Shown in pieces: positions 1 to 8,353 of a DNA stretch of 64,000 nucleotides. Position numbers and translations under genes: made by a program. The stretch is taken from contig JAFRPH010000014.1 in assembly GCA_017429205.1 (NCBI GenBank), positions 1 through 64,000 on the forward strand. Direction: 5' to 3'. The notes beneath the pieces were generated by a model, which worked only from the letters and a program-made list of their open reading frames with translations, searched no databases and was not told the DNA's origin. Each line of letters starts with the position of its first letter. The first letter of the stretch is position 1. This DNA is from Bacteroidales bacterium (GTDB taxonomy: Bacteria > Bacteroidota > Bacteroidia > Bacteroidales > UBA932).

Positions 1-3
1 TTT

Positions 4-573
4 ATGGCAACAACAGCTGACCTCAAGAACGGAATGTACATCATGTTCAACGGCAAGCCCTGCGTCGTGGTGTATTTCCAGCACGTGAAACCCGGCAAGG
101 GTCCCGCCTTCGTCAAGACGAAGCTCCGCAACCTCGAAAACGGCCGCATCCTCGAGAACACCTTTACCGCGGGCGTCAAGCTCGACACCATCACCGTGGA
201 GCGCCGCCCCTACCAGTATCTGTACGATGACGGCGAGGCCTTCAACTTCATGCACGAAGAGACCTACGAGCAGATCACCCTCCCCCACGACGTCGTGGAG
301 AACGCCGACCTGATGAAGGAAGGCCAGCGCGTGGAGATGATGTTCCTCACCGAGCCCGAGGAGCGCTGCCTCACCTGCGAGCTCCCCACCTACGTGACCC
401 TCGAAGTCACCTACAGCGAGCCCGCCGTGAAGGGCAACACCGCCTCCACTTCCGCCCTGAAGGAAGTCACCTTGGAGACCGGCGCCAAGATCATGGTCCC
501 GCTCTTCATCGAGACCGGCGAAGTCATCACCGTCAACACCACCGACCGCTCCTACGGCCAGCGCGTAAAGTAA
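4..573 (+). CDS. efp: Translation elongation factor P
   Basis: EF-P binds the ribosome near the P and E sites and relieves stalling at polyproline stretches. The 189-residue length is normal for the family. Domain I carries the tip loop HVKPGKGPAF with Lys32 at the position that is modified in many bacteria. The C-terminal OB fold ends with the family signature around TGEVITVNTTDRSYGQR. The ATG at base 4 gives a complete N terminus (MATTADLKNGMYI). A hairpin terminator follows 20 bases after the stop, so it is transcribed alone or as the last gene of an operon that starts left of the window. Nothing here shows which modification enzyme acts on Lys32. Confidence 0.97.
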   Translation: MATTADLKNGMYIMFNGKPCVVVYFQHVKPGKGPAFVKTKLRNLENGRILENTFTAGVKLDTITVERRPYQYLYDDGEAFNFMHEETYEQITLPHDVVENADLMKEGQRVEMMFLTEPEERCLTCELPTYVTLEVTYSEPAVKGNTASTSALKEVTLETGAKIMVPLFIETGEVITVNTTDRSYGQRVK

Positions 574-595
574 GGTCTTCCCGGAGAAAAAGAGA

Positions 596-624
596 ACCGG
601 TCCCATTTCGGGGCCGGTTTTTTT
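596..624 (+). terminator. Intrinsic terminator after efp
   Basis: A 9-bp stem (596-604 with 610-618, one G-T pair), a 5-base loop and a run of seven T. It lies between the convergent genes efp and the response regulator. Confidence 0.9.
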
Positions 625-626
625 GT

Positions 627-1775
627 CTAGATCACGTAATCCTCGATGTCCTTCACGCTCACGGGGTTGTTGCCCAGGATGAGGAGGCGCTCGACGACGT
701 TGCGGAGTTCGCGGATGTTGCCGGTCCAGGATTTCTTCACCAGCAGGTCGATGGCTTCGGGGGAGAATTCCTTGCGAGGCATCGCGGTCTCGGAGCAGAT
801 CTGATCCAGGAAGTGGTTGATCAGCAGGGGGATGTCGTCCTTCCGTTCGTCCAGGGTGGGGACGCGGATGACGATGACGCTGAGGCGGTGGTAGAGGTCC
901 TCGCGGAAATTGCCTTTCTTGATCTCTTCGGCGAGGTTCTTGTTCGTTGCGGAGACCACGCGGACGTTCACGGTGATGTCCTTGTCCGAGCCGACGCGGG
1001 AGATCTTGCGCTCCTGCAGGACGCGGAGGACCTTCGCCTGCGCGGCGAGGGACATGTCGCCGATCTCGTCCAGGAAGAGCGTGCCGCCGTCGGCCTGCTC
1101 GAACTTGCCCTTGTGCTGCTTGATGGCGGAGGTGAAAGAGCCTTTCTCGTGGCCGAAGAGTTCGCTTTCGATGAGCTCGGAGGGGATGGCCGCGCAGTTC
1201 ACCTCCACATACGGCATCATCGACCGTTGCGAGAGCTGGTGCAGGCTGCGGGCGACGAGTTCCTTGCCGGATCCGTTCGCGCCTGTGATGAGGACGCTGG
1301 CGTCGGTGGGGGCGACCTTGTCGATCATCTCGCGGATGTGCCGCATGCCCTCGGACTGGCCCACCATCTCCTGCCCGTAGACCTTCTTCTTGAGGATCTT
1401 GGTCTGGGTGACGAGGTTCGCCTTGTCGGTGGCGTTCTTGAGGGTGATGAGGATGCGGTTCAGGTCCAGGGGCTTGCCGATGAAGTCGAACGCGCCCTTC
1501 TTGATGCAGTCGACGGCCGTGTCGATGTCGGCGTGGCCGGAGATCATGATGACCGGGGTCTCGACCCCGTCGGCGACGAGCTTCTGGAGGACTTCCGTGC
1601 CGTCCATGCCCGGCATCTTGATGTCGCAGAAGATGGCATCATACTTCTCCTTTTCCGCCATTTCACAGGCGTCGGCGCCGTTTTCGGCCATATCCACCTG
1701 ATAATCTTCCATCACCAGGATCTCTTTCAGGGAATACCGGATGGAACGTTCGTCGTCAACAATCAGAATCTTCAT
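627..1775 (-). CDS. Sigma-54-type response regulator without a DNA-binding domain
   Basis: NtrC-class protein, 382 residues from the MKILIVDDE start at 1775; an upstream in-frame start at 1796 would add seven unlikely residues. Residues 1-120 are a receiver domain (DDE acidic pocket; phospho-acceptor Asp in IFCDIKMPG). Next is an AAA+ domain with Walker A GANGSGKE, Walker B GGTLFLDEIGD and arginine-finger region FREDLYHRL. Two oddities: the sigma-54 contact loop reads GSFTSA instead of GAFTGA, and the protein stops at VKDIEDYVI, right after the AAA+ lid, with no Fis-type helix-turn-helix. It may therefore act without specific DNA binding or may not be a sigma-54 activator at all. No sensor kinase is adjacent. 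It is divergent from cmk. Confidence 0.9.
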   Translation of the reverse strand: MKILIVDDERSIRYSLKEILVMEDYQVDMAENGADACEMAEKEKYDAIFCDIKMPGMDGTEVLQKLVADGVETPVIMISGHADIDTAVDCIKKGAFDFIGKPLDLNRILITLKNATDKANLVTQTKILKKKVYGQEMVGQSEGMRHIREMIDKVAPTDASVLITGANGSGKELVARSLHQLSQRSMMPYVEVNCAAIPSELIESELFGHEKGSFTSAIKQHKGKFEQADGGTLFLDEIGDMSLAAQAKVLRVLQERKISRVGSDKDITVNVRVVSATNKNLAEEIKKGNFREDLYHRLSVIVIRVPTLDERKDDIPLLINHFLDQICSETAMPRKEFSPEAIDLLVKKSWTGNIRELRNVVERLLILGNNPVSVKDIEDYVI

Positions 1776-1793
1776 ACGCTCGAAACATTTGTG

Positions 1794-1801
1794 CAAATAT
1801 A
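1794..1801 (-). promoter_or_regulatory. -7 element of the response regulator gene
   Basis: Read on the minus strand the sequence is TATATTTG, an exact TAnnTTTG match, 19 bases upstream of the 1775 start. No clear -33 box was found, so it is tentative. Confidence 0.5.
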
Positions 1802-1815
1802 CGGACTTTTTTTTC

Positions 1816-1823
1816 TACATTTG
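1816..1823 (+). promoter_or_regulatory. -7 element of cmk-ispH
   Basis: TACATTTG, an exact match to the Bacteroidota TAnnTTTG element, 35 bases before the cmk start. A TTTG at 1788-1791 lies 24 bases upstream, slightly farther than usual. Confidence 0.6.
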
Positions 1824-1852
1824 TAAGGCCGGTTCCAAACGGCCTTACAAAT
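1819..1852 (+). promoter_or_regulatory. 13-bp perfect inverted repeat in the cmk leader
   Basis: ATTTGTAAGGCCG at 1819-1831 is perfectly inverted at 1840-1852 across an 8-base spacer. It overlaps the -7 element and the expected transcription start and ends six bases before the cmk ATG. It could be an operator or a leader hairpin covering the ribosome landing region. Confidence 0.6.
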
Positions 1853-1858
1853 ACGACT

Positions 1859-2575
1859 ATGAACGTTCCTGACATCATCATCGCCGTCGACGGCTTCTCG
1901 GCCACCGGCAAGAGCACCTTCGCCAAGATGGTCGCGAAGGAATTCGATTTCCTGTACCTGGACAGCGGTGCGATGTACCGCGGCGTCACCCTCTTCTCGA
2001 TGGAGAACGGGATGATCGCGGAGGACGGAGCCATCGACGAGGCGGCCTTGAAGGCCGTCATCGAGGGCCTCGACCTGCATTTCCGCAATGACGACGGCAA
2101 GACCTGCCTGTACCTCGGCGACCGCTGCATCGAGACGGAAATCCGCACCCTCGCCGTGTCTTCGCACGTGAGCCCCGTATCGGCCATCCCGTTCGTGCGG
2201 AACTATGTCGACGCCCGCCTGCGCGCCTTCTCCGAGGGTGGCCGCGTCATCATGGACGGCCGCGACATCGGCACCACCGTGTTCCCGAACGCGGAACTGA
2301 AGGTCTTCATGACGGCGGATCCGGAAGTCCGCGCGCAGCGCCGTTTCGACGAGCTGGTCGAAAAGGGCGAGAACCCCGTCTTCGAGGACGTCGTCAAGAA
2401 CCTCGCGGAACGCGACTACATCGACTCCCACCGGGAAACCTCGCCCCTGCGGCAGCCGGAGGACGCCTATGTGATGGACAACACCCATATGACCCTGCAC
2501 GAGGAGCTCGTCTGGTGCCTGGGCGTCGTCCAGGGCAAGTTCGGCATCCTCGAGGCCCCGGCCCTGTCATGGTGA
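1859..2575 (+). CDS. cmk: Cytidylate kinase
   Basis: Phosphorylates CMP and dCMP to the diphosphates in pyrimidine nucleotide salvage and synthesis. The 238-residue protein starts MNVPDIIIAVDGFSATGKST, with the P-loop GFSATGKST, followed by the Cmk hallmark LYLDSGAMYRGVT. The substrate and lid segments HVSPVSAIPFVR, MDGRDIGTTVFPNAELKVF and the AQRRFDEL arginines are present. The last codons overlap the ispH start by seven bases, so the pair is translationally coupled; cmk-ispH adjacency is common in bacteria. Confidence 0.97.
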   Translation: MNVPDIIIAVDGFSATGKSTFAKMVAKEFDFLYLDSGAMYRGVTLFSMENGMIAEDGAIDEAALKAVIEGLDLHFRNDDGKTCLYLGDRCIETEIRTLAVSSHVSPVSAIPFVRNYVDARLRAFSEGGRVIMDGRDIGTTVFPNAELKVFMTADPEVRAQRRFDELVEKGENPVFEDVVKNLAERDYIDSHRETSPLRQPEDAYVMDNTHMTLHEELVWCLGVVQGKFGILEAPALSW

Positions 2576-3480
2576 CGGTCGAGACAGACAGCCGGTCCGG
2601 CTTCTGCGGCGGCGTCATCCGCGCCATCTCCCAGGCGGAGCGCTTCCTGCAGGAAAGCGACCACCTCTATTCCCTCGGCGCCATCGTCCACAACGAAGCC
2701 GAGCTCGACCGCCTCGGGGCGGAAGGGCTCCGGACGGTCGCGTCAATTCCGGACGTCCCGGAAGGCGAGACTGTCCTGATCCGGGCCCACGGCGAGCCGC
2801 CGTCCACGTACGCCGCCGCCCGCCGCCGCGGCCTCACGGTCATCGACTGCACCTGCCCGGTGGTGCTCAAGCTCCAGGAACACATCCGCGAAGCCTATGT
2901 CCGCCTGCACGCGGACGGGCGGCGCGGAACGCTGCTCATCTTCGGGAAAATCGGCCACGCCGAGGTCCTGGGCCTGCTGGGCCAGGTGGACGGCGACGCC
3001 ATCGTGGTGGAGAACCGGGCGATGCTGGAGGAGGTCCTCCCCCGCATCGACTTCTCCCAGCCCGTCGAGATCTTCTCCCAGACCACCAAAAGCCCCTCCG
3101 AATACGCCGAGATCTGCGACCGGGTGCGTTCCCTCACCGAGGACGTGACGGTCCACGACACCATCTGCGCGCAGGTGGCGAACCGCCACGAGCACCTGGC
3201 CGACTTCGCCCGCACCCACGACCTCATCCTTTTCGTCGCCGGCGAATCCAGCTCCAACGGCCGCGTCCTCTTCGACCTGTGCCACCGCGAGAATTCGCGC
3301 TCCTACCGCATCGGCGCCCCCGCCGACATCGACCCCGCCTGGGTCCGCGACGGCGACCGCGTGGGCGTCTGCGGCGCCACCTCCACACCGAAATGGCTCC
3401 TCGAAGCCGTCGTGGAGCGTCTCCGGGGTCTCGGTTCCAGCCCGGCGAGCGTGAAGGGTGCCGAGGAGTCCGCAATCTAG
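2569..3480 (+). CDS. ispH: 4-hydroxy-3-methylbut-2-enyl diphosphate reductase
   Basis: Last enzyme of the MEP isoprenoid pathway: a [4Fe-4S] reductase converting HMBPP into IPP and DMAPP. The three cluster cysteines sit in RSGFCGG, IDCTCPVV and DTICAQ; the catalytic-region segments RAHGEPP, SSNGRVLF and CGATSTP are also visible. The ATG at 2569, inside the 3' end of cmk, gives MVTVETDSRSGFCGG, the usual IspH N terminus, and 303 residues, a normal length. An earlier in-frame ATG at 2515 would only add residues encoded inside cmk. Confidence 0.95.
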   Translation: MVTVETDSRSGFCGGVIRAISQAERFLQESDHLYSLGAIVHNEAELDRLGAEGLRTVASIPDVPEGETVLIRAHGEPPSTYAAARRRGLTVIDCTCPVVLKLQEHIREAYVRLHADGRRGTLLIFGKIGHAEVLGLLGQVDGDAIVVENRAMLEEVLPRIDFSQPVEIFSQTTKSPSEYAEICDRVRSLTEDVTVHDTICAQVANRHEHLADFARTHDLILFVAGESSSNGRVLFDLCHRENSRSYRIGAPADIDPAWVRDGDRVGVCGATSTPKWLLEAVVERLRGLGSSPASVKGAEESAI

Positions 3481-3509
3481 GCGATTCGGGACGCGTTTTT
3501 TTGGGGGTA

Positions 3510-3540
3510 TTGCACAGAAATATGGTTTTTTCTATCTTTG
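3510..3540 (+). promoter_or_regulatory. Promoter of the first small-ORF/lipoprotein pair
   Basis: TTG at 3510-3512, 20 bases, then TATCTTTG at 3533-3540: an exact TTG-N20-TAnnTTTG promoter. Transcription would begin about 20-25 bases before the small ORF at 3568, which puts that ORF first in the message. Confidence 0.8.
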
Positions 3541-3567
3541 CAAAAATGTAATTGTAAATAGCTTACG

Positions 3568-3732
3568 ATGCAAAACCGCACTATGAAATCGCAATTTGAA
3601 GGCGTCCTGCCGTATGCAACGCCCCTCTGCGAAGTCTTCGAGATTTCCACGGAGAAAACGATTTTGTCCAATCAGCCCGGCAAGCCGGGCGACTACAACA
3701 GTGACGACGACATCGTCGATGATGAATTCTAA
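3568..3732 (+). CDS. Small peptide ORF, family member A
   Basis: A 54-codon ORF (MQNRTMKSQFEGVLPYATP...), or 49 codons if it starts at the internal ATG at 3583. Its N-terminal part aligns without gaps to the small ORFs at 8354 and 10603 over Y-x2-P-x3-V-x2-[IL]-x2-E-x3-L; here PYATPLCEVFEISTEKTIL. It has no signal peptide and an acidic C terminus (SDDDIVDDEF). It sits just after a strong promoter, and its stop is 13 bases before the lipoprotein start at 3746. Function is unknown. Short proteins with this look occur widely in Bacteroidales; a leader-type or regulatory peptide is a guess. Confidence 0.75.
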   Translation: MQNRTMKSQFEGVLPYATPLCEVFEISTEKTILSNQPGKPGDYNSDDDIVDDEF

Positions 3733-3733
3733 C

Positions 3734-3739
3734 AGGAGG
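3734..3739 (+). promoter_or_regulatory. Strong Shine-Dalgarno before the lipoprotein
   Basis: A perfect AGGAGG six bases before the ATG at 3746, unusual in Bacteroidota. It decides the start MKTKLFTHCS over in-frame upstream starts. Confidence 0.75.
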
Positions 3740-3745
3740 ATGACG

Positions 3746-5407
3746 ATGAAAACGAAGCTGTTTACCCATTGTTCTGCCGCCCTGGCCATGGGCGTGGCGA
3801 TTGCATTCGCTTCCTGCAACAAAATCGAATCGGAGCTGCCTGTCGATGACGGAACCATCACCATCGAATTCCAGCAGGTCGATCCCGACTCCGTCGCCGA
3901 AGGAGCCACCCGCACGGAGTTCCACGAAAAGACCATCTGGTGGTCGAAAGGCGACAAGGTTCGCTTGTTTCAATATGCGTCGGTCAATGGCACGATGAAA
4001 TGTGTGACTACGTCAACAACACTTTCATCAGCCAAAGAATTACTCTCTGTTTCAGTCGGTAGTTTCAATACTCCGGATGAAGGAACTGATTCATATTATT
4101 TTGCCATCTTCCCTTATGCATCCTACTCGTCTTACAATTTATTAGATGGCCATGCAGTTGCGAAAATCAATACTCCCGACACTCAGACTCCTACGGCTAC
4201 CAGTTTCGACCCTGCCGCCGACTTGCTCATCTCGAATTATCCTGAGAACTTGACAAAGAATTCGGAAGGAAAATACATCGTCAAACTCTCTTATTATCGT
4301 CAGGTGGCCCTCGGCAAAATGCACCTGAAGAATCTTCCTTCCGAAAGCGAGATTGCATCCGTGGAGTTTTCAGCGGAGCACGATGGTGCAGCCGTGACAT
4401 TAGCGGGCTCAAAGTGGTATGATTTCACGACGCAGGCTCCCTACTCTGTCACTTCTCGGAAATACAATCTTATCCTCGACTATTCAACGCAGGAAATCGC
4501 CGGCGACATGACCGCCTATTTCTGCTGCTATCCGTTCGAACTGGACGCCGACGACACCTTCACGGTCAAGGTCGTCACGAAAGCCGGCGAGGTATTCACC
4601 CGTAAAGTCACGCTCCCCGCTTCTCGGACCCTCTCTTTCGAGCCCGATCGCGGCACGCAGTTCACGGTGGATATGTCCACGGCGACGAAGACCGTCAACT
4701 GGTTCACTGTCAACGAATATTCTTCTTCCTCGTCCACCAAGACGACCAACAAGATTTACTATACTTTCAAGACTTCCGCCAAGAATGTGGTTTCCGGCAA
4801 ATTCATGGCCGTATCCGAGGAGGTCTTTGCCGGCATCACCGATATCGGGGCATATCTTGACGAAAAGGGTACCAGCATCAGCGATGCTTCCATAGAGAGC
4901 ATCAACTCGTCGGGAACATCGTATATTACGAATACATCCAAACTGACTGGCGATTCCTGGTATGTCGTGATGTGCAAGTTGGTTCTTGACGACGAGACCG
5001 TTGGTGTCGCCATCACCCGTATCAAGACAGACTGGTTCACGCTGACTGCAGAGACTCGTGCCGAAGGCGGTATCTCATTCCGATTATACGGAGCGAACAT
5101 CTCTTCTGCTACTCGCAATAGCCGCATTATAGCGACTGACGGTCTCCCGGAAGGTACGACCTTCGAGAAGTACTATACTTCCACGCTTGCGCCGGGAGGT
5201 ATTCCGACAGCGACACTCGAGTCGATCAACCAGAAGGCGGGCGTCACAGGCGCCGGCTACTATTCGACCAAGTATTATACGGGCAAATCTACCCAAGTGG
5301 ACATGGTTCCCGGCGCCAATTATACGGTGATGATCAAGGTCGTCAACGAACGTGGTGAGACCAGATTCGTCACAGCCAACGCCAATGCCGGCGGTTCTGC
5401 CGAATAA
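3746..5407 (+). CDS. Fimbrillin-like (Mfa-like) surface lipoprotein
   Basis: A 553-residue secreted lipoprotein. The signal peptide MKTKLFTHCSAALAMGVAIA ends in the lipobox FASC with Cys at about residue 27. The mature N terminus has the fimbrillin-like hallmark TRTEF...TIWWSKGDKVRLF, in which an arginine-threonine precedes a W-x-x-GD strand, as in FimA/Mfa-type pilins and related surface lipoproteins. The C-terminal half resembles repeated beta-sandwich (FN3-like) units. It is preceded by small ORF A and followed by a strong hairpin, so the two form one transcript. Whether it is a pilus subunit or an adhesin is not visible. The codon pattern in the middle (4000-4500) is more A/T-rich than neighbouring genes. 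Confidence 0.8.
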   Translation: MKTKLFTHCSAALAMGVAIAFASCNKIESELPVDDGTITIEFQQVDPDSVAEGATRTEFHEKTIWWSKGDKVRLFQYASVNGTMKCVTTSTTLSSAKELLSVSVGSFNTPDEGTDSYYFAIFPYASYSSYNLLDGHAVAKINTPDTQTPTATSFDPAADLLISNYPENLTKNSEGKYIVKLSYYRQVALGKMHLKNLPSESEIASVEFSAEHDGAAVTLAGSKWYDFTTQAPYSVTSRKYNLILDYSTQEIAGDMTAYFCCYPFELDADDTFTVKVVTKAGEVFTRKVTLPASRTLSFEPDRGTQFTVDMSTATKTVNWFTVNEYSSSSSTKTTNKIYYTFKTSAKNVVSGKFMAVSEEVFAGITDIGAYLDEKGTSISDASIESINSSGTSYITNTSKLTGDSWYVVMCKLVLDDETVGVAITRIKTDWFTLTAETRAEGGISFRLYGANISSATRNSRIIATDGLPEGTTFEKYYTSTLAPGGIPTATLESINQKAGVTGAGYYSTKYYTGKSTQVDMVPGANYTVMIKVVNERGETRFVTANANAGGSAE

Positions 5408-5426
5408 GGGACATCGGTCATTAAAA

Positions 5427-5460
5427 CGATAGAGGCGGGTCTTGCGACTCGCCTCTATCG
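5427..5460. terminator. Shared terminator of lipoprotein and lptB
   Basis: Perfect 11-bp stem (5427-5437 with 5450-5460) between convergent genes. AAAA precedes it, giving U residues for minus-strand transcripts; the plus side has only a weak T stretch. Confidence 0.7.
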
Positions 5461-5522
5461 TACCTTATAACTAACCAACTTTAAAACTAACCGGTTGGCT
5501 ATAATGCAAGGGGTGTGCCAAA

Positions 5523-6395
5523 CTATTCGGCGGAATCTGGATTATCGGCAGATTCCTTCGCTTCGCTCGGAATGACAGCGGGCTCTTCGCTCGGAACGAC
5601 AGGGGCTTCCGCGGCGGCTCGGGCGGCGGCTTCGGCCTCCGCTTCGCGGCGGGCGCGCTCGACGGAGACGGAGCGCTTGAGCCGGAAGCCGGAGCCGAGG
5701 TACTTCGTACGGACGTCCTCGTCGGCGGCCAGCTCTTCCGGGGTGCCCTCCTGGAGGATCGTACCTTCATACAGGAGGTAGGCGCGGTCCGTGATGGCGA
5801 GGGTCTCGCCCACGTTGTGGTCGGTGATGATGACGCCGATGTTGCGGTACTTGAGCTTGGCGATGATGTACTGGATGTCCTCCACGGCGATCGGGTCGAC
5901 GCCGGCGAAGGGCTCGTCCAGGAGGATGAACTTCGGGTCCACCGCGAGGGCGCGGGCGATTTCGCAGCGCCGGCGCTCGCCGCCGGAGAGCTGGATGCCC
6001 AGGGACTTGCGGACCTTGGAGAGGTTGAACTCGTCGATGAGCTGCTCCAGGCGGGCCTCCCGCTCCGCTCGGGTCATCTTGGTCATCTCCATCACGGACA
6101 TGATGTTGTCCTCGACCGACATCTTGCGGAAGACGGAGGCTTCCTGCGGCAGGTAGCCGACGCCCTTCTGGGAACGCTTGTACATCGGAAGGCCGGTAAG
6201 CTCGTCATCGTCGATGAAGATGCGTCCTTCGTTCGGGACGATCTGGCCGGTGATCATATAGAAGCTCGTGGTCTTGCCGGCGCCGTTCGGGCCCAGGAAG
6301 CCGACGATCTCGCCCTGGCTCACTTCCATCGAGACGCCCTTCACGACCGTGCGGACGCCGTATTTCTTCACAAGGTTTTCTGCGCGTAACTTCAT
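5523..6395 (-). CDS. lptB: LPS export ABC transporter ATPase LptB
   Basis: Cytoplasmic ATPase that drives lipopolysaccharide extraction by LptFGC. Residues 1-240 are a full ABC domain: Walker [11 protein letters not shown]-loop LPQEAS, signature [10 protein letters not shown], Walker [15 protein letters not shown]-loop ITDHNV, plus the LptB-typical [20 protein letters not shown]. Normal LptB ends near residue 240-245. This one carries an extra tail of about 45 residues, rich in Ala/Glu/Arg then Pro/Ser, containing VIPSEAKES, the translation of a dispersed palindromic repeat. It starts nine bases after the dnaX stop, so dnaX-lptB form an operon. Confidence 0.95.
   Translation of the reverse strand: MKLRAENLVKKYGVRTVVKGVSMEVSQGEIVGFLGPNGAGKTTSFYMITGQIVPNEGRIFIDDDELTGLPMYKRSQKGVGYLPQEASVFRKMSVEDNIMSVMEMTKMTRAEREARLEQLIDEFNLSKVRKSLGIQLSGGERRRCEIARALAVDPKFILLDEPFAGVDPIAVEDIQYIIAKLKYRNIGVIITDHNVGETLAITDRAYLLYEGTILQEGTPEELAADEDVRTKYLGSGFRLKRSVSVERARREAEAEAAARAAAEAPVVPSEEPAVIPSEAKESADNPDSAE
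5551..5576 (+). repeat. Dispersed palindromic repeat, copy 1 (inside lptB)
   Basis: A 26-base unit beginning GATTCCTTC and ending CGGAATGAC with internal CGCTTCG symmetry; identical to 6958-6983. In the lptB reading direction it encodes [10 protein letters not shown] decayed partial copy follows at 5584-5600. Confidence 0.85.
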
Positions 6396-6404
6396 TTGCG
6401 GGAA

Positions 6405-8189
6405 CTATTTTGTGTCAAGGCCGAGGTCGGCCACGAACGCTCTCACTTCGGGATGCTTGTCCATCAGGTCCTTCGCCTTCTCCTCGGGCATATAGGGTTT
6501 CTTCTCGCCGGGTTCCTCCTCGGGGATGTCGTCCACGTGGAGATTGACCTTCCGGCAATTCAGGATTTCGCGGAAGGCGCTCTCCATGTCGCGGAGGATC
6601 TTGTCCTCGATCCATTTCTTCTGCGCAGCATTGGAGACCGAGAAGAACACGGACTTGACGCCCGCTTCCTCGGTGATCCGGAGTTCCGCCTTGGCGAGGG
6701 CGCTCGCGAGGCGCGGCTGGGATTCATACCGGGGGCTGAGGTCCTTCCAGTGGGCGCGGATGGTGTCGTCGTCGGGCAGGGCGGCTTCCACGACGGCGGG
6801 CGCCTCCTCCACTGGCTTCTCGTCCTTCTCCTGGATGATGGCGTTCATCGAAAGGGCCGATCCGGTCTTCGGCGCGCGGCGCTGCCGGGCGGGAGCCGCA
6901 GGCGCGGGAGGAGCGGCGACAGCCGTCTTGTCGGCGGGCGCAGGGGCCGGAGCGGGAGATTCCTTCGCTTCGCTCGGAATGACAGGGGCCGGCTGCGGAG
7001 TGGCAGGGGCGGCCTGCGGAGCGGGATTGTCATTCTGAACCTGCGGAGCAGGGGAAGGAACCTGGACCGGCCGAGGCGCGGTGGACACTTCCGTGCGACC
7101 CGTCAGGAAGCTCAGCTTCATCAGGGCGAACTCGATGTGCAGGCGGGGGTTCACCGCCGCCTTGTAGCCGGCCTCGCAGGCCGTGGTGACGTTCAGGGCG
7201 TCGTACAGGAACTGGAGCGGACAGCGGGCCGCCTGCTCGCGGTAGCGCTGCTTGAGGGAATCCGGGAGCTCCAGCAGGGCGTCCAGCCCGGCCGTGCGGG
7301 CGACCACGAGGTCCCGCAGGTGCGAGCTCAGCGCGGCCACGAAATGCAGGGCGTTGAAGCCCTTGGACAGGATTTCGTCGAAGGAGGACAAGGCGGCGGC
7401 GTAACTTCCGGACAGGAAGTTCTCCACCATCTTGAAACTGTAGTCGTAATCGAGGACATTGAGGTTCCGGACCACGTCCTCGTACTTGACGTCCGTCCCG
7501 CAGAAGGCGACGGTCTGGTCGAAGATGGTGAGGGCGTCGCGCATCGCTCCATCGGCCTTCTGGGCAATCAGGTGCAGGGATTCGTCGTCGATGGAGACGC
7601 CTTCCTTGGAGGCGATGCCGCGAAGGTTCCGGACCATGTCGGGAATGCCGATGCGGTTGAAGTCGTACGTCTGGCAGCGGGACAGGATCGTGGGCAGGAT
7701 CTTGTGCTTCTCGGTGGTGGCGAGGATGAAGATGGCGTGTGCCGGCGGCTCCTCGAGCGTCTTGAGGAAGGCGTTGAAGGCCGACGGGGACAGCATATGG
7801 ACCTCGTCGATGATGTAGACGCTGTACTTGCCCACCTGCGGCGGGACTTGGACCTGCTCGATCAGGGCCTTGATATCGTCCACGCCGTTGTTGGAGGCGG
7901 CGTCCAGCTCGTGAATGCAGTAGGAGCGGCCTTCCTGGAAGGAGACGCAGGACTCGCACTCCCCGCAAGGCTCCATGTCCGGCCCGGGATGGGCGCAGTT
8001 GATCATCTTCGCGAAGATGCGCGCCGTGGTGGTCTTCCCCACCCCGCGCGGGCCGCAGAAGAGATAGGCGTGGGCGAGCTGCCCCCGCTTGATGGAGTTC
8101 GACAGGGTCCGTGCGATGTTGTCCTGGCCGAGCAGGGTCTCGAAGGAGTCCGGCCTGTATTTGCGTGCCGATACGATATACTGACTCAT
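6405..8189 (-). CDS. dnaX: DNA polymerase III subunit gamma/tau
   Basis: Clamp-loader ATPase of the replicative polymerase, 594 residues. The N terminus MSQYIVSARKYRPDSFETLLGQ is typical. Walker A GPRGVGKTT, a zinc module beginning near CAHPGPDMEPCGECESC, Walker B YIIDEVHML, and sensor 1 ATTEKHKILPTILSRCQ are all present. Domain III extends to about residue 370. A long Pro/Ala-rich linker follows, containing two copies of a dispersed palindromic repeat in frame, then a C-terminal domain of about 130 residues. A promoter lies immediately upstream (8196-8226) and lptB is next in the operon. Confidence 0.97.
   Translation of the reverse strand: MSQYIVSARKYRPDSFETLLGQDNIARTLSNSIKRGQLAHAYLFCGPRGVGKTTTARIFAKMINCAHPGPDMEPCGECESCVSFQEGRSYCIHELDAASNNGVDDIKALIEQVQVPPQVGKYSVYIIDEVHMLSPSAFNAFLKTLEEPPAHAIFILATTEKHKILPTILSRCQTYDFNRIGIPDMVRNLRGIASKEGVSIDDESLHLIAQKADGAMRDALTIFDQTVAFCGTDVKYEDVVRNLNVLDYDYSFKMVENFLSGSYAAALSSFDEILSKGFNALHFVAALSSHLRDLVVARTAGLDALLELPDSLKQRYREQAARCPLQFLYDALNVTTACEAGYKAAVNPRLHIEFALMKLSFLTGRTEVSTAPRPVQVPSPAPQVQNDNPAPQAAPATPQPAPVIPSEAKESPAPAPAPADKTAVAAPPAPAAPARQRRAPKTGSALSMNAIIQEKDEKPVEEAPAVVEAALPDDDTIRAHWKDLSPRYESQPRLASALAKAELRITEEAGVKSVFFSVSNAAQKKWIEDKILRDMESAFREILNCRKVNLHVDDIPEEEPGEKKPYMPEEKAKDLMDKHPEVRAFVADLGLDTK
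6958..6983 (+). repeat. Dispersed palindromic repeat, copy 2 (inside dnaX)
   Basis: Identical over 26 bases to copy 1 at 5551-5576. Encodes IPSEAKES in the dnaX linker. Confidence 0.85.
7029..7061 (-). repeat. Dispersed palindromic repeat, copy 3 (inside dnaX)
   Basis: The reverse complement is a close match to the 34-base copy at 14410-14443 (both run from TTCCTTC through GCTCCGC to GAATGAC). Encodes VPSPAPQVQND in the DnaX linker. Confidence 0.65.
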
Positions 8190-8195
8190 AACTCA

Positions 8196-8226
8196 CAAAG
8201 ATAATCATTCCTTGCGGAATTCGCAG
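8196..8226 (-). promoter_or_regulatory. Promoter of dnaX-lptB
   Basis: Minus-strand TATCTTTG at 8203-8196, seven bases upstream of the dnaX ATG, with CTG (near TTG) 20 bases farther upstream at 8224-8226. Implies a very short or absent leader. Confidence 0.6.
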
Positions 8227-8249
8227 AAATAAAAGATTTATTTAAATTT

Positions 8250-8281
8250 TTTGGTAATTCCGTCCTTAATCCATATTTTTG
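8250..8281 (+). promoter_or_regulatory. Promoter of the second small-ORF/lipoprotein pair
   Basis: TTTG at 8250-8253, 20 bases, then TATTTTTG at 8274-8281: a full-consensus Bacteroidota promoter. The leader to small ORF B at 8354 is about 65 bases. Confidence 0.8.
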
Positions 8282-8353
8282 CATAAGATAGAGCTCTTTC
8301 GGCCCTTTCGGGGGACTGGAACGGGAATTGAAACACTTTAATCGACATAAGCG

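Noticed and set aside
3481..3567. Search for tRNA genes or riboswitches in the intergenic gaps
   Set aside because: No cloverleaf, T-loop or known riboswitch core was seen in any gap; the gaps contain promoters and hairpins only.
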